The notes beneath the pieces are model-generated. The model saw nothing but the letters and a program-made list of their open reading frames with translations. It was not told the origin of the DNA and made no database searches. From Porphyromonadaceae bacterium UBA2720 (GTDB lineage Bacteria > Bacteroidota > Bacteroidia > Bacteroidales > Muribaculaceae), in assembly GCA_002353885.1 (NCBI GenBank), contig DEKO01000145.1:16794-46633 (forward strand): a DNA stretch of 29,840 nt. Reading direction: 5' to 3'. This document shows positions 6,881 through 15,449 of the stretch, one piece after another. Numbering within the stretch: position 1 is the first letter of the stretch; each line of letters begins with the position of its first letter. A program made the position numbers and the translations under genes.

Positions 6881-8971
6881 TTAATATTCGACCTCGTTGT
6901 TGATCATGTCCTGGGTACGCCAGGGGGCGGGGTCGCCGCCCAGCCACTGATGGAACCACTCGAGGTGGGCGTTGTAGTAGACTGGCATCGAACGCATGTT
7001 GCTAGGCCAATGGCCATCGTTGCTGAAGACGATGAGACGACTGGGCACACCCAGGGTCTGCAGGGCATTGAAGTATTGCAGGCTCTGTGTATAGCTCACA
7101 CGGTAGTCACGCTCGCCAGTGAGAATGAGCGTCGGGGTCGAGAAATTCTTGACTGATGCCGAGGGATTCCACTTCTGGTAGAGGTCGCTATTCCAAGGTT
7201 GTCCGCCAAACTCGTGGTTGGGGAACCAAAGTTCTTCGGTCGTGCCCCACATCGATGGAGTGTCATAGAGTCCCATCATCGAAGCCAGGCACTTGAAGCG
7301 CTTAGTATGGCCCTGCAGCCAGTTCATCATGTATCCACCATAGCTCCATCCCATGCATGCCATACGGTCGGGATCGACATAGCTCAGCTTGGCCAGTGTG
7401 TCGGCTGCCAGCATCACGTCCTCATACACCTTGCCACCCCAGTCGCGGCTGATGGCAGCGCAATAGGCCTGACCGCGTCCTGTGGAGCCGTGTGGATTGG
7501 GATAGGCCACAACATATCCTGCGCCAGGATATACTTGCCAGTCGGCACGGAACGAATTCATCCACTGCATCTGCGGTCCACCGTGCACGTTCATCACCAG
7601 CGGATAGCGCTTGTTGGGGTCGAAGTTGTGCGGCTTGACGATGAAGATTTCCATGCTGTCGCCAGCCGCTCCCTTGATCCACAACTCCTCGCTCGGGCGG
7701 AAGTCAACCTCGGCCTCGAGGGCGTCGTTGTAGTGCGTGAGCTGGGTGGTGCGTTTCTTCTTGGCCTCATAGCGATAGAGCGCATTGGGCTTACCCGTGG
7801 TGCTGCTGGTGAAGTAGAAGTTGCCCTTCGAGTCGGTCAACGCTGCACTGGCAGCCACATTGGCCACCTGACGGGTAATCTTGCCTGTGGCCAGCGTCAG
7901 TTCGTAGATGGGCATATAGCCTCGCACATCGGCAGTGAAATAAATCTTGCTGCAGTCCTGGCTCCAAGCAAAATCTTCGACCCAATCGTCAAAACCGGGC
8001 GTGACAATGCGCGATGTGCCGTTCTGGCGGTCATAGAGAGCGAGTTTGAAGCAGTCGCTCTCATAACCCGGTGTGGCCTGGCAACGATAGGCGATATAGC
8101 GTCCGTCAGAGCTGTAGAGCGGGGTTCCATCCCAAGCCTTATTAGCAGCAGTGATATTCCGTGCTTTGCCCCCGTCAACACTCACCAGCCACAGGTCGGC
8201 ATTGGTCGATGCCTCGGGGTGGCGATCATGGTTGGACACATAGCACAACTCACGGCTGTCGGGCGAGAAAGTGAACAGTCGGTCACCGCTGGGGGTGAAC
8301 AGCAAGGTCTGGTTGCCGGGAGTCAGGTCGCGCACCACACCAGTGTTCAGGTCACACAGCATCAAGTGAGTCACGCGGCCATCAGAATACTGCGTCCAGT
8401 GACGATAGAGCAGACTGTCGGCGATGTGTGCCTGCACACGGCCTGTGTCCTTCTTGTTGCGGCGGTCGATGGTCCGTTGAGCATCAGCACCGAACTCAGG
8501 GTACACCTCGGCCGAGAAAGCCACAAAGCGTCCGTCGGGCGAAACGATGCCATCGGCCACACCCAGCTTGTAGGTAGTGAGCTGGCGCGACTGCTTCGAC
8601 TCCAATCGATATGCAAACATCTGCATGGTCGTGTCGGGAGCCATGTCGAAGTAGTAGATTTCTCGCCCATCTGCGCTCCATGCCGGTCCGTAACAATTCT
8701 CCCCTGTGACAATGTCGGTGGCACCAGTGCCATCGGTCTTGGCAACGACGATGCGACGGTCGCTCTTAAGCGTCTTCAGGCTAGTGTTGCCTGCGCTGTA
8801 GACCAGTTGCTTGCCATCGGGCGACAGGCCCACACCGCTCACACTGGTGATGCGGTAAACGTCAGGAATTGTGACGGCACGCTTCTGTGCCGTTGTGCTC
8901 AAGCAGGCGATGGCCGCCAGAGCGATGAGAATGGTTTTCTTCATATTTTTGTTATTTGTTTGGTTATTCAT
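6881..8971 (-). CDS. Secreted S9 prolyl-oligopeptidase family peptidase, DPP5-like
   Basis: 696 residues: signal peptide, an N-terminal seven-bladed beta-propeller of WD40/PD40-type repeats (recurrent SPDG, SADG, SSDGRYIAY), and a C-terminal alpha/beta hydrolase. The catalytic triad is visible: Ser543 in GWSYGGY, Asp622 in GERDY and His654 in DGHWPS. DPP5-type enzymes act in the periplasm, releasing dipeptides from incoming oligopeptides. I use the ATG at 8969-8971 because it overlaps the mutY stop as ATGA. An ATG nine codons in (8944) starts a cleaner signal peptide (Met-Lys-Lys) after an A-rich leader and is a real alternative. Length, motifs and order are those of an intact enzyme. Confidence 0.92.
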   Translation of the reverse strand: MNNQTNNKNMKKTILIALAAIACLSTTAQKRAVTIPDVYRITSVSGVGLSPDGKQLVYSAGNTSLKTLKSDRRIVVAKTDGTGATDIVTGENCYGPAWSADGREIYYFDMAPDTTMQMFAYRLESKQSRQLTTYKLGVADGIVSPDGRFVAFSAEVYPEFGADAQRTIDRRNKKDTGRVQAHIADSLLYRHWTQYSDGRVTHLMLCDLNTGVVRDLTPGNQTLLFTPSGDRLFTFSPDSRELCYVSNHDRHPEASTNADLWLVSVDGGKARNITAANKAWDGTPLYSSDGRYIAYRCQATPGYESDCFKLALYDRQNGTSRIVTPGFDDWVEDFAWSQDCSKIYFTADVRGYMPIYELTLATGKITRQVANVAASAALTDSKGNFYFTSSTTGKPNALYRYEAKKKRTTQLTHYNDALEAEVDFRPSEELWIKGAAGDSMEIFIVKPHNFDPNKRYPLVMNVHGGPQMQWMNSFRADWQVYPGAGYVVAYPNPHGSTGRGQAYCAAISRDWGGKVYEDVMLAADTLAKLSYVDPDRMACMGWSYGGYMMNWLQGHTKRFKCLASMMGLYDTPSMWGTTEELWFPNHEFGGQPWNSDLYQKWNPSASVKNFSTPTLILTGERDYRVSYTQSLQYFNALQTLGVPSRLIVFSNDGHWPSNMRSMPVYYNAHLEWFHQWLGGDPAPWRTQDMINNEVEY

Positions 8972-9972
8972 GTCTCTGAGATGGGCAGAGTCGCCAACAG
9001 TTTCTCCACAAGGCGAGGCACTGCATATCGGTCAAGGTCGGCCTCGGCCACCCAGAAGTAGTCGGGTGGCAGCTGCGAACGTTCATCGGCCTCCAGCAGC
9101 CAGAAGTCGGCTAGCAAAATGCGATGAGTGAGCACATGCTTCACACCCTGTCGCAACAGGGTCCATCGCCCTGCCAGCTGTGGCAAGGGCTCATCCTCGA
9201 TGAGCAGTGGTTCGTATAGTCCCTGCCAGATGTCACCTTCGGGACGTCGATGTATGGCCGTTTGCCCCATGTAGCGGATATAGACATATTGCATGTGCCG
9301 CTGACGCACCTGTGTGGCCTTAAACTTGACAGGCAACTCGTCGACCCGATGGGTGTTCAGCGCATCGCAACTGTCGGCCAGCGGACATGCATCGCAGTGC
9401 GGTGACTGCGGCGTGCACTGGAGTGCACCAAAGTCCATCATGCCTTGGTTGAATGCGGCGGCATGCCCTGCGGGCAACAGAGACTGCGCTAGTTCGGTAA
9501 AAAGCCGTTTGCCCTGTGTCGTGTTGATGGGCGTGTCGATGCCATAGTGCCGGGCCAGCACACGATAGACATTGCCATCGACCACGGCCACATCGATGCC
9601 AAATGCCATGCTGGCGATGGCAGCCGCTGTGTAGTCGCCCACCCCCTTGAGCGCACGCAGTCCCTCCAGCGTGTCGGGGAATGCCCCCTGTTGCTCAATC
9701 TGCTGTGCCGCATGGAGCAAATTGCGCGCTCGGCTATAGTAGCCCAGGCCTTGCCACATGCGCAGCACCTCGTCCTCGTCAGCACATGCCAAGTCGTGCA
9801 CCGTGGGCCATCGCTCGACAAACCGCAACCAGTAGTCACGCCCCTGGGCAATGCGTGTCTGCTGGAGTATTACCTCGCTCAGCCAGATGCGATAAGGGTC
9901 GCGCGTTCCCCGCCACGGCAGGTCACGCCCATTAGCATCATACCAGCGCAATATGGTGTCGGCAAAGGTCAT
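8968..9972 (-). CDS. mutY: A/G-specific adenine DNA glycosylase
   Basis: 334 residues. Removes adenine mispaired with 8-oxoguanine, in base excision repair. Seen: catalytic Glu33 in LSEVILQQTR, the helix-hairpin-helix ALKGVGDYTAAAIAS (107-121), catalytic Asp132 in VVDGNV, and the iron-sulphur cluster loop Cys186-x6-Cys193-x2-Cys196-x5-Cys202. The C-terminal third, about residues 225-334, is the NUDIX-like domain that reads 8-oxoG. ATGA overlaps join it to mtgA upstream and the S9 peptidase downstream. A housekeeping repair gene embedded in an envelope operon is unusual-looking but MutY neighbours vary. Confidence 0.96.
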   Translation of the reverse strand: MTFADTILRWYDANGRDLPWRGTRDPYRIWLSEVILQQTRIAQGRDYWLRFVERWPTVHDLACADEDEVLRMWQGLGYYSRARNLLHAAQQIEQQGAFPDTLEGLRALKGVGDYTAAAIASMAFGIDVAVVDGNVYRVLARHYGIDTPINTTQGKRLFTELAQSLLPAGHAAAFNQGMMDFGALQCTPQSPHCDACPLADSCDALNTHRVDELPVKFKATQVRQRHMQYVYIRYMGQTAIHRRPEGDIWQGLYEPLLIEDEPLPQLAGRWTLLRQGVKHVLTHRILLADFWLLEADERSQLPPDYFWVAEADLDRYAVPRLVEKLLATLPISET

Positions 9973-10661
9973 TGTGCTTCAGCGTCGGGGAAGCGGTCAA
10001 TCTTGCCCATGAGGTCAACAATCTGGCCACGCCGCTTGATCAGGTAAGGTGTGGGTTGAGCCGAGTTGCGTTCGCGCGGATTGGGCAGCGTGGCAGCTAT
10101 GAGCGCAGCCTGGCGCTTGCTGAGTTCAGTGGCCGGTATGCCGAAGTGCAACTGTGCCACTGCCTCGATGCCATAGATGCCCCGGCCAGTCTCGATGCTG
10201 TTCAGATAAACCTCCATGATGCGCTGCTTGCCCCAAATTTTCTCAATGAGCACCGTAAAGTAGGCCTCCAGTCCCTTGCGAATCCAGCTGTGTCCATTCC
10301 AGAGAAAGACATTCTTGGCCGTCTGCTGCGAGATGGTGCTTGCTCCCCGCTCACGCTTGCCACGCATGGCTTCGAGCCTTGCTTGGTAGATTTGCTCGAA
10401 ATCGAAGCCGTTGTGCTGCAAGAACAGGTTGTCCTCGCTGGCCATGACAGCCTGTGGCGCATTGTGCGAAATTTGGCTCAGCGGCACCCATTGATGCTTG
10501 ATGGTGGGTGCTTCACCATCAGCCACTTGCTCAACGGCACGGATAATCATCAGTGGCGTGACATAGACCGGCACAAACTTGAGTGCCACCACCATGATGA
10601 TGGTCGAGACAAAGAAAAAAATCAATATGTTGCGCATCCAGCGCAGAGTCCATTGTATCAT
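9969..10661 (-). CDS. mtgA: Monofunctional biosynthetic peptidoglycan glycosyltransferase
   Basis: 230 residues from the ATG at 10659-10661. The frame stays open further back to 10721, but that would overlap the previous gene by 44 bases and put a hydrophilic extension before the membrane anchor. One N-terminal transmembrane helix (about 9-34), then a GT51 domain: Glu76 in ASEDNLFLQHNGFD, the GASTISQQTAKNVFL block (106-120), EAYFTVLIE (132-140) and KQRIMEVYLNSIE. It polymerises lipid II into glycan strands on the periplasmic face. No transpeptidase domain follows, which fits MtgA and excludes class A PBPs. Confidence 0.94.
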   Translation of the reverse strand: MIQWTLRWMRNILIFFFVSTIIMVVALKFVPVYVTPLMIIRAVEQVADGEAPTIKHQWVPLSQISHNAPQAVMASEDNLFLQHNGFDFEQIYQARLEAMRGKRERGASTISQQTAKNVFLWNGHSWIRKGLEAYFTVLIEKIWGKQRIMEVYLNSIETGRGIYGIEAVAQLHFGIPATELSKRQAALIAATLPNPRERNSAQPTPYLIKRRGQIVDLMGKIDRFPDAEAQ

Positions 10662-10677
10662 GTTGTCAAACGTTGGT

Positions 10678-11613
10678 TCACAGTGAGTGGTCAATGGGCT
10701 TGTAATTCCAGTATCCCTCATTGAGGTTGAGCAGATTCTTGAAATCTTGTGTCAACACAGGCCCCAATAGCGGATAGTCAATCAAGACCTCAATGATGCC
10801 CTCGCTGGCAGGTGCGATTTCTCCTGCAGAGTATTCAAACACGATGCCCGCCCTGTTGGCACGGAACTCGGTGGGCACCTTTGCTGCCCTCTCGAGCTGC
10901 AGCCGCTTCTCGTGGTTGAGCCGTTCAATCTTCTGGTTAATTAACGACAACAACACCGGTTCTTGGTTTTGTTCCAAGATATTCTTGCGGTCGAGCACCA
11001 CTTGCTTGACCCGGTCGTAGTGCACAAACCTGGAGGTCATGGTCGAGTGCTCGCCATTGCGCGTGCGGTGGTCAACCTGCATGACCAGCAGTCGCATCGA
11101 CGTCATGATGGGATAGGCCAGCAACTGCTCGGTGTAGGCATATTTCCCCACCAGCAGTGGCATCTTGGCAATCTGCTTGTAATCGGTCACCGTCTCGATG
11201 GTAAACTTCGGTGTTCGCATCCATTGGTCTGCAGCCACGGCAAGTGTGCCGTTGGCATTGCCAAAGAGGCAAGTCTTCAGAGCCTTGCCCAGTGCTGGCA
11301 GGCTGTCGCTGCCATTGACGCTCATGGGCCACCTGACCTTGACTTGCCTGACGCACACATAGTAAGAGTTCAAGTCGCCCTTGACTGCCGGTGACTGGCT
11401 GACGTGATAGGCGTGAAACTCCTTGACATCGAATGTGTCGGGCACCGACGCATTGACAACCGTGTCAGCCATAGTGGCTGTAGTGTCGCTACTTCTCCAC
11501 AAGTCACGGCTCTCGCCGCTTGCCTCGATGCGCAGCGAGAGATACCAGAATGCGGCGGCGATGTCGATTATCACCAGCAGTGCTATGATGATAACTAGAT
11601 TGCGCTTACTCAT
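10678..11613 (-). CDS. Single-pass membrane protein with DUF3298/RsiV-like C-terminal domain
   Basis: 311 residues from the ATG at 11611-11613. One N-terminal membrane helix (about 6-27), then an exported region. The final 60 residues resemble the DUF3298 domain found in RsiV-type proteins: EFRANRAGIVFEYSAGEIAP, then SEGIIEVLIDYPLLGPVL. The family is periplasmic and often binds lysozyme-like or cell-wall ligands, but individual functions are mostly unknown. It heads the operon with mtgA, 16 bases before it, so a cell-wall connection is plausible. No sigma factor gene is nearby, so an anti-sigma role is not supported. Confidence 0.72.
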   Translation of the reverse strand: MSKRNLVIIIALLVIIDIAAAFWYLSLRIEASGESRDLWRSSDTTATMADTVVNASVPDTFDVKEFHAYHVSQSPAVKGDLNSYYVCVRQVKVRWPMSVNGSDSLPALGKALKTCLFGNANGTLAVAADQWMRTPKFTIETVTDYKQIAKMPLLVGKYAYTEQLLAYPIMTSMRLLVMQVDHRTRNGEHSTMTSRFVHYDRVKQVVLDRKNILEQNQEPVLLSLINQKIERLNHEKRLQLERAAKVPTEFRANRAGIVFEYSAGEIAPASEGIIEVLIDYPLLGPVLTQDFKNLLNLNEGYWNYKPIDHSL

Positions 11614-11662
11614 CAAGTATGTTTTTTAAATTAAGACTTTAGACATTAGACGTTAGACCTTT

Positions 11663-11707
11663 GACTTTAGACGTTAGACTTTAGTCGCGGCATCAACTAA
11701 AAACTAA
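11663..11707. repeat. Intergenic repeat A copy 2
   Basis: Matches 2086-2130 at 43 of 45 positions, same orientation. The surrounding 11630-11725 spacer is made of the same short words (TTAGAC, ACTAA) and separates the ispH stop codon from the DUF3298 gene start. Confidence 0.75.
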
Positions 11708-11725
11708 GAACTAAGGTCTTAATTA

Positions 11726-12580
11726 CTAATTATGAATTAAAAGTTGTTCCTTGACCTGGTTCATGAGCCATCGGGGTGTGGACGTTGCTCCACAGATGCC
11801 AATTCGTTGTTTACCTTGCAACCATGCCGGGTCAATCTCAGTCTCATTGCTGATAAGGTGCGAGTCAGGGTTGGCGTCGAGGCACTCGGCAAAGAGGATG
11901 CGTCCATTGCTGCTCTTGCTGCCACAGACAAAGAGTATGAGCTCGTGATTGTGTGCAAACTCGCGGATTTGCGGTATTCTGTTAGCCACTGACCGGCAGA
12001 TGGTGTCGTAGCTCTCAAACTTGACCCCTGGCTGCACGCGGCGGCTGATTTCGTCGACAATGTGCTTGAATCCCTGCACCGACTTGGTGGTCTGCGAGTA
12101 GAGATAGATGTCGCGCGAATAGTCAATCTTGTCAATCTCGTCGATGCTCTCGATGACCAACGCATGGCCATCGGTCTGCCCCACCAGCCCATTGACCTCG
12201 GCATGGCCTCGCTTGCCATAGATGACAATCTGCGGATTGTCCTGACGATGCCAGGTGGCATGGATGCGTTGCTGCAGTTTGAGCACGACGGGGCATGTGG
12301 CGTCGATGATGCGAATGCCGTTGCTTCGTGCCACCTCGTAGGTCTCGGGCGGCTCGCCATGTGCACGCAGCAGCACCTTCACGTCGTGCAATTGTGCCAG
12401 CTGCTCATGTGTGATGGTCTCGAGGCCGTTGCGCTGCAGTCGTTCGACCTCGTTGCTGTTGTGCACGATATCGCCCAGGCAGTAGAGGTGTCCCGACTGT
12501 CGCAGTTCTTCCTCAGCCTTGCTGATGGCCGTGGTCACTCCGAAGCAGAATCCCGATCCATTGTCAATTTCGATTTCCAT
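11726..12580 (-). CDS. ispH: 4-hydroxy-3-methylbut-2-enyl diphosphate reductase
   Basis: 284 residues from the ATG at 12578-12580. Last step of the MEP isoprenoid pathway, forming IPP and DMAPP with a [4Fe-4S] cluster. Cluster ligands Cys12 (GFCFGV), Cys96 (DATCP) and Cys195 (DTICRSVANR) are all at their expected places. Substrate-site His40 (IVHN), His74 (RAHGE) and Glu128 (HAEVNG) are also present. The start is only five bases after the cmk stop codon, so it forms an operon with cmk. Products would feed the polyprenyl synthase encoded at 1077-2060. Confidence 0.96.
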   Translation of the reverse strand: MEIEIDNGSGFCFGVTTAISKAEEELRQSGHLYCLGDIVHNSNEVERLQRNGLETITHEQLAQLHDVKVLLRAHGEPPETYEVARSNGIRIIDATCPVVLKLQQRIHATWHRQDNPQIVIYGKRGHAEVNGLVGQTDGHALVIESIDEIDKIDYSRDIYLYSQTTKSVQGFKHIVDEISRRVQPGVKFESYDTICRSVANRIPQIREFAHNHELILFVCGSKSSNGRILFAECLDANPDSHLISNETEIDPAWLQGKQRIGICGATSTPRWLMNQVKEQLLIHN

Positions 12581-12585
12581 CTCAC

Positions 12586-13284
12586 TCAATGTGCAAGGGT
12601 GGCTAAGAACGCCCCACGCAAGAAGGCGTTCTGTTCGGGTATGGTCATGTTTGAGTTGTCGAGCACGACGGCATCGTCGGCCTGACGCAACGGACTCTCG
12701 GCACGCGTTGTGTCGATGCGGTCGCGCTCGGTGACGTTGTGCAGCACCTCGTCGAGCGTGGTGGTTGTGTCGCCCTTGGCCCGCAGTTCGTCATAGCGCC
12801 GTTGTGCGCGCACCATCGGGTCGGCCGTCACAAACACCTTGAGCTCAGCATCGGGGAAGACCACCGTGCCGATGTCACGCCCGTCCATGACAATGCCCTT
12901 GTCGCGACCCATGGCCTGCTGCTGTCGCACCATGTCTCGTCGCACCGAGCCGATGGCGGCAATGATGCTCACTTTGTCGCTGACGCGCATCGAGCGAATC
13001 TCGCTCTCCACATTGGTGCCGTTGAGCCATGTCTCGCTGCGACCCTCGTCATTGGGCTTGAAAGTGATGTGAATGTCATTGAGACGTCGCTCTAGCTCGG
13101 CCTCGTCGACACGGTCTCCGTCAAAGAGCCCGTTGTCCAGGCAATAGAGCGTGACAGCACGATACATAGCGCCGGTGTCAATATAGGCATATCCGATGGC
13201 ACGAGCCAGTGCCTTGGCCATCGTGCTCTTGCCGGTCGACGAGTAGCCGTCGATGGCGATAGTGATTTTTTTTTCTTGCTTCAT
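12586..13284 (-). CDS. cmk: Cytidylate (CMP/dCMP) kinase
   Basis: 232 residues. Phosphorylates CMP and dCMP to diphosphates. The P-loop reads GYSSTGKS (residues 13-20), followed by the CMP-binding IDTGAMYRA block (about 36-44) and the GRDIGTVVFPDAELKVFVTA region typical of bacterial Cmk. Length is normal. Cmk followed immediately by ispH is a familiar arrangement in Bacteroidales. The upstream spacer carries a 17-base-period repeat, and I do not see a clear promoter there. Confidence 0.96.
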   Translation of the reverse strand: MKQEKKITIAIDGYSSTGKSTMAKALARAIGYAYIDTGAMYRAVTLYCLDNGLFDGDRVDEAELERRLNDIHITFKPNDEGRSETWLNGTNVESEIRSMRVSDKVSIIAAIGSVRRDMVRQQQAMGRDKGIVMDGRDIGTVVFPDAELKVFVTADPMVRAQRRYDELRAKGDTTTTLDEVLHNVTERDRIDTTRAESPLRQADDAVVLDNSNMTIPEQNAFLRGAFLATLAH

Positions 13285-13291
13285 TTTTAAA

Positions 13292-13333
13292 GTAGTTCAG
13301 AAGTTGCAGTAGTTCAATAGTTGCAGTAGTTCA
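13292..13333. repeat. Three direct repeats with 17-base period upstream of cmk
   Basis: GTAGTTCA occurs at 13292-13299, 13309-13316 and 13326-13333. The second and third are part of a longer 15-base identical unit (AGTTGCAGTAGTTCA at 13302-13316 and 13319-13333). The phase of about one and a half helical turns does not suggest one-face protein binding. It runs directly into inverted repeat B. Confidence 0.7.
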
Positions 13334-13364
13334 GCCGTTACATGATTGTGCATTGTGCATTATG
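13329..13364 (+). repeat. Inverted repeat B, left copy
   Basis: The 36 bases match the reverse complement of 18594-18629 at 34 positions. It begins GTTCAGCCGT, continues into ACATGATTGTGCATT and ends in TGCATTATG words. It lies 15 bases beyond the stop codon of the TPR-protease gene. Confidence 0.8.
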
Positions 13365-13379
13365 CATTGTGCATTGAAA

Positions 13380-15440
13380 TTAATGTCCTTTGGGAACGCG
13401 GTGAGTGATTTTGAGCACATGGCGGGCATTGTCAATTTCAATCTTGCCCAGCTTGCCCAGCACCGACTGCCCCAGCAGCAAGGGTGCAGCCTGGCTGCGC
13501 ACAATGGATGCTTTGACATTGGTCAAGCTCAATCCGCCGAAGTTTACCTCGCGCAGATTGACAATGGTGCCCTCGCTGATTTCGCCGTTAGCCGTCATGT
13601 AGTTGGCCTTGCCCATGACATCGCGGTCGCTGAGGTAGTCGTTCTTGAACATGAAGGTGGCCTCGACGGTCGACATCGACACGTCGCTGGCACCGGTGTC
13701 AAAGATGAAGTGCAACGGCAGTCCGTTGATGGTGCACTTGACCTTGCAGAGCTTGCCCTCGCTGGTGAATGGCACCTCGACGATGCGAATCTCATAGTCA
13801 TCGGCGGCATCAGAGTGGTCAGCCAGCTCCTCGGCAAAGATGGCATGGTACTCGGCCATCAAGTCCTTAAAGGGCTGTAGGTCACGGATGTTGTCCATGT
13901 CCGGATCGCGTTTGATGTGCTCAAACTGGCGGAAGCCCAGGCTCATAGCCTTGCGCATCCACTCGATGGCTTGGTCGGTGTCGCCCAACAGCGAATAAGC
14001 ACAAGCATAATCGTATGCGACATCCTTAGTGACTGTCCGTTCGGTCATGAGTTTGTCGATGGCCTCACGGGCCTTATCGGGCTGGCCCAGCAGGGTGTAG
14101 ACATACTGGTCGTGCTGGAAGGGTTCGTCGGGCACTGTGTCCAGCTCAAGCACACGCTCAAGATAGGGGCGGGCTTCATCGCGACGTCCCATCTGCCACA
14201 GCACACGGCCCAACTCATATTGCGCACGCAAGTTGGTGGGTTCGAGCGTAACGGCGGTGGTCAGGTCCTCGATGGCCCGGTCATAATTCTTGTCCAGAAA
14301 CTCCAGACTGCCCCGGTTGATGTAGGCGCTCACATCATCGGGCATCCGCTCGACGATAGTGTTGGCATCGACGCGAGCCGAGTCAATCATGCCCAATTGC
14401 TCGTAGATGTTGGTGCGCGTGTACAGAGCCGAAGTTGCGGTAGTGTCGCGAACCATCAACTGGTTGATATATCGCAGCGCGTTGCGATAGTCACCCAGTT
14501 GCCCATAGCACGCAGCAATGCGCCGATTGATCATCTCGTTGTCATTGTCCTTGGTGAGCGACTCCTTATAGTACTTGATGGCCTTGCGTGGCTGTTCGAC
14601 GGTCTCATAGATGCCTCCCAGGCAGTAGGGCCACAAGCCGTTGTTCGGTTCCTTGGCTGCCTGGACGCGCGTCTTGACCACAATGGGTGTGAGTGCCGAG
14701 TCGGCCAGTTGCATCATCACGGCAATAGCATCGTTGCTGGGCTGCTTGGTGAGCGATGTGATCACATCATCGCTGGCCTCGTTATACTTCTTCAGCTCCA
14801 TGTTGGCACGTGCTCGCTGGGTAAAGCCGTCGTAGCTGTTCGGGTCGAGCTTGGTGACATAGTCATAGTGTTTGAGAGCCTCGTCCCATCGTTTCTGCTC
14901 GCCGGCCAGATAGCCCAACCCCATATAGCCTTGCACCTGCCCGGGATTGATTCTGTTGCACTGCAAATAGTCGGCCGCAGCCAGGTCATATTGCTTGTTG
15001 CGCACATAGAACAAGGCTCGTGCCGAATAGATATTGACATTATCGGGATCAAGCTTGATTGCCTGCGCAAAGTCGGCCAGAGCCTGGTCCTTTTGACCGA
15101 GTTCACCATAGATGCCGGCTCGCAGCAGATAGGCGTGGCCCACATACTCGTTGTCCTTCTTGTTGAGGTATTTGAGCGCGTCGTTGACATAGGTCAACCC
15201 CTCGCCATACTGGTCAGTGTCGTAGGCAATGATGCCCAGCAACAGATGGGCATAGCCATTCTTGGGATTATCGGCCAGTTCCTTGTTGAGGTATTCGGTT
15301 GCCTCGGCATAGTTGTCTTGGCCGTAAAGTTCGGTGGCCCGGGTGTAGTTGTAGGATGTGGGTCGCTTGATGTCCTTGGCCTGTGCCAGTGTGCAGCACA
15401 GTGCCACGACAAGGAGTAGTATGATGTTTCTCACTTTCAT
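13380..15440 (-). CDS. Secreted TPR protein with C-terminal retropepsin-like aspartic protease domain
   Basis: 686 residues. A signal peptide of about 21 residues is followed by a long array of tetratricopeptide repeats to about residue 490 (for example DNYAEATEYLNKELADNPKN, DLAAADYLQCNRINPGQVQG), then a linker and a retroviral-type aspartic protease domain. The active-site motif is FIFDTGAS with Asp581, and the flap and second core strand (LLGQSVLGKLGKIEID) follow. Such domains work as homodimers. The protein should act in the periplasm or on the outer membrane, the TPRs presumably binding partners or substrates. The TPR part is paralogous to the protein encoded just upstream (10-base gap): both start with SYN-F/Y and end in an ACAY-x3-GD block followed by AM-x-LG. 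Function not known. Confidence 0.85.
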   Translation of the reverse strand: MKVRNIILLLVVALCCTLAQAKDIKRPTSYNYTRATELYGQDNYAEATEYLNKELADNPKNGYAHLLLGIIAYDTDQYGEGLTYVNDALKYLNKKDNEYVGHAYLLRAGIYGELGQKDQALADFAQAIKLDPDNVNIYSARALFYVRNKQYDLAAADYLQCNRINPGQVQGYMGLGYLAGEQKRWDEALKHYDYVTKLDPNSYDGFTQRARANMELKKYNEASDDVITSLTKQPSNDAIAVMMQLADSALTPIVVKTRVQAAKEPNNGLWPYCLGGIYETVEQPRKAIKYYKESLTKDNDNEMINRRIAACYGQLGDYRNALRYINQLMVRDTTATSALYTRTNIYEQLGMIDSARVDANTIVERMPDDVSAYINRGSLEFLDKNYDRAIEDLTTAVTLEPTNLRAQYELGRVLWQMGRRDEARPYLERVLELDTVPDEPFQHDQYVYTLLGQPDKAREAIDKLMTERTVTKDVAYDYACAYSLLGDTDQAIEWMRKAMSLGFRQFEHIKRDPDMDNIRDLQPFKDLMAEYHAIFAEELADHSDAADDYEIRIVEVPFTSEGKLCKVKCTINGLPLHFIFDTGASDVSMSTVEATFMFKNDYLSDRDVMGKANYMTANGEISEGTIVNLREVNFGGLSLTNVKASIVRSQAAPLLLGQSVLGKLGKIEIDNARHVLKITHRVPKGH

Positions 15441-15449
15441 GATGTGTGG

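Noticed and set aside
7199..9061. 620-codon open frame on the plus strand
   Set aside because: It is antisense to the S9 peptidase, whose propeller and catalytic triad are clear. Its translation has no domain and is rich in Val, Gly and His, as expected of a codon-bias shadow.
13292..13333. CRISPR or iteron array
   Set aside because: Only three short units with a 17-base period, no spacers of constant length, and no cas or replication gene nearby.
13917..15419. 500-codon open frame on the plus strand
   Set aside because: Antisense to the TPR-protease gene. It starts mid-gene and mirrors TPR repeats, with no own signals.
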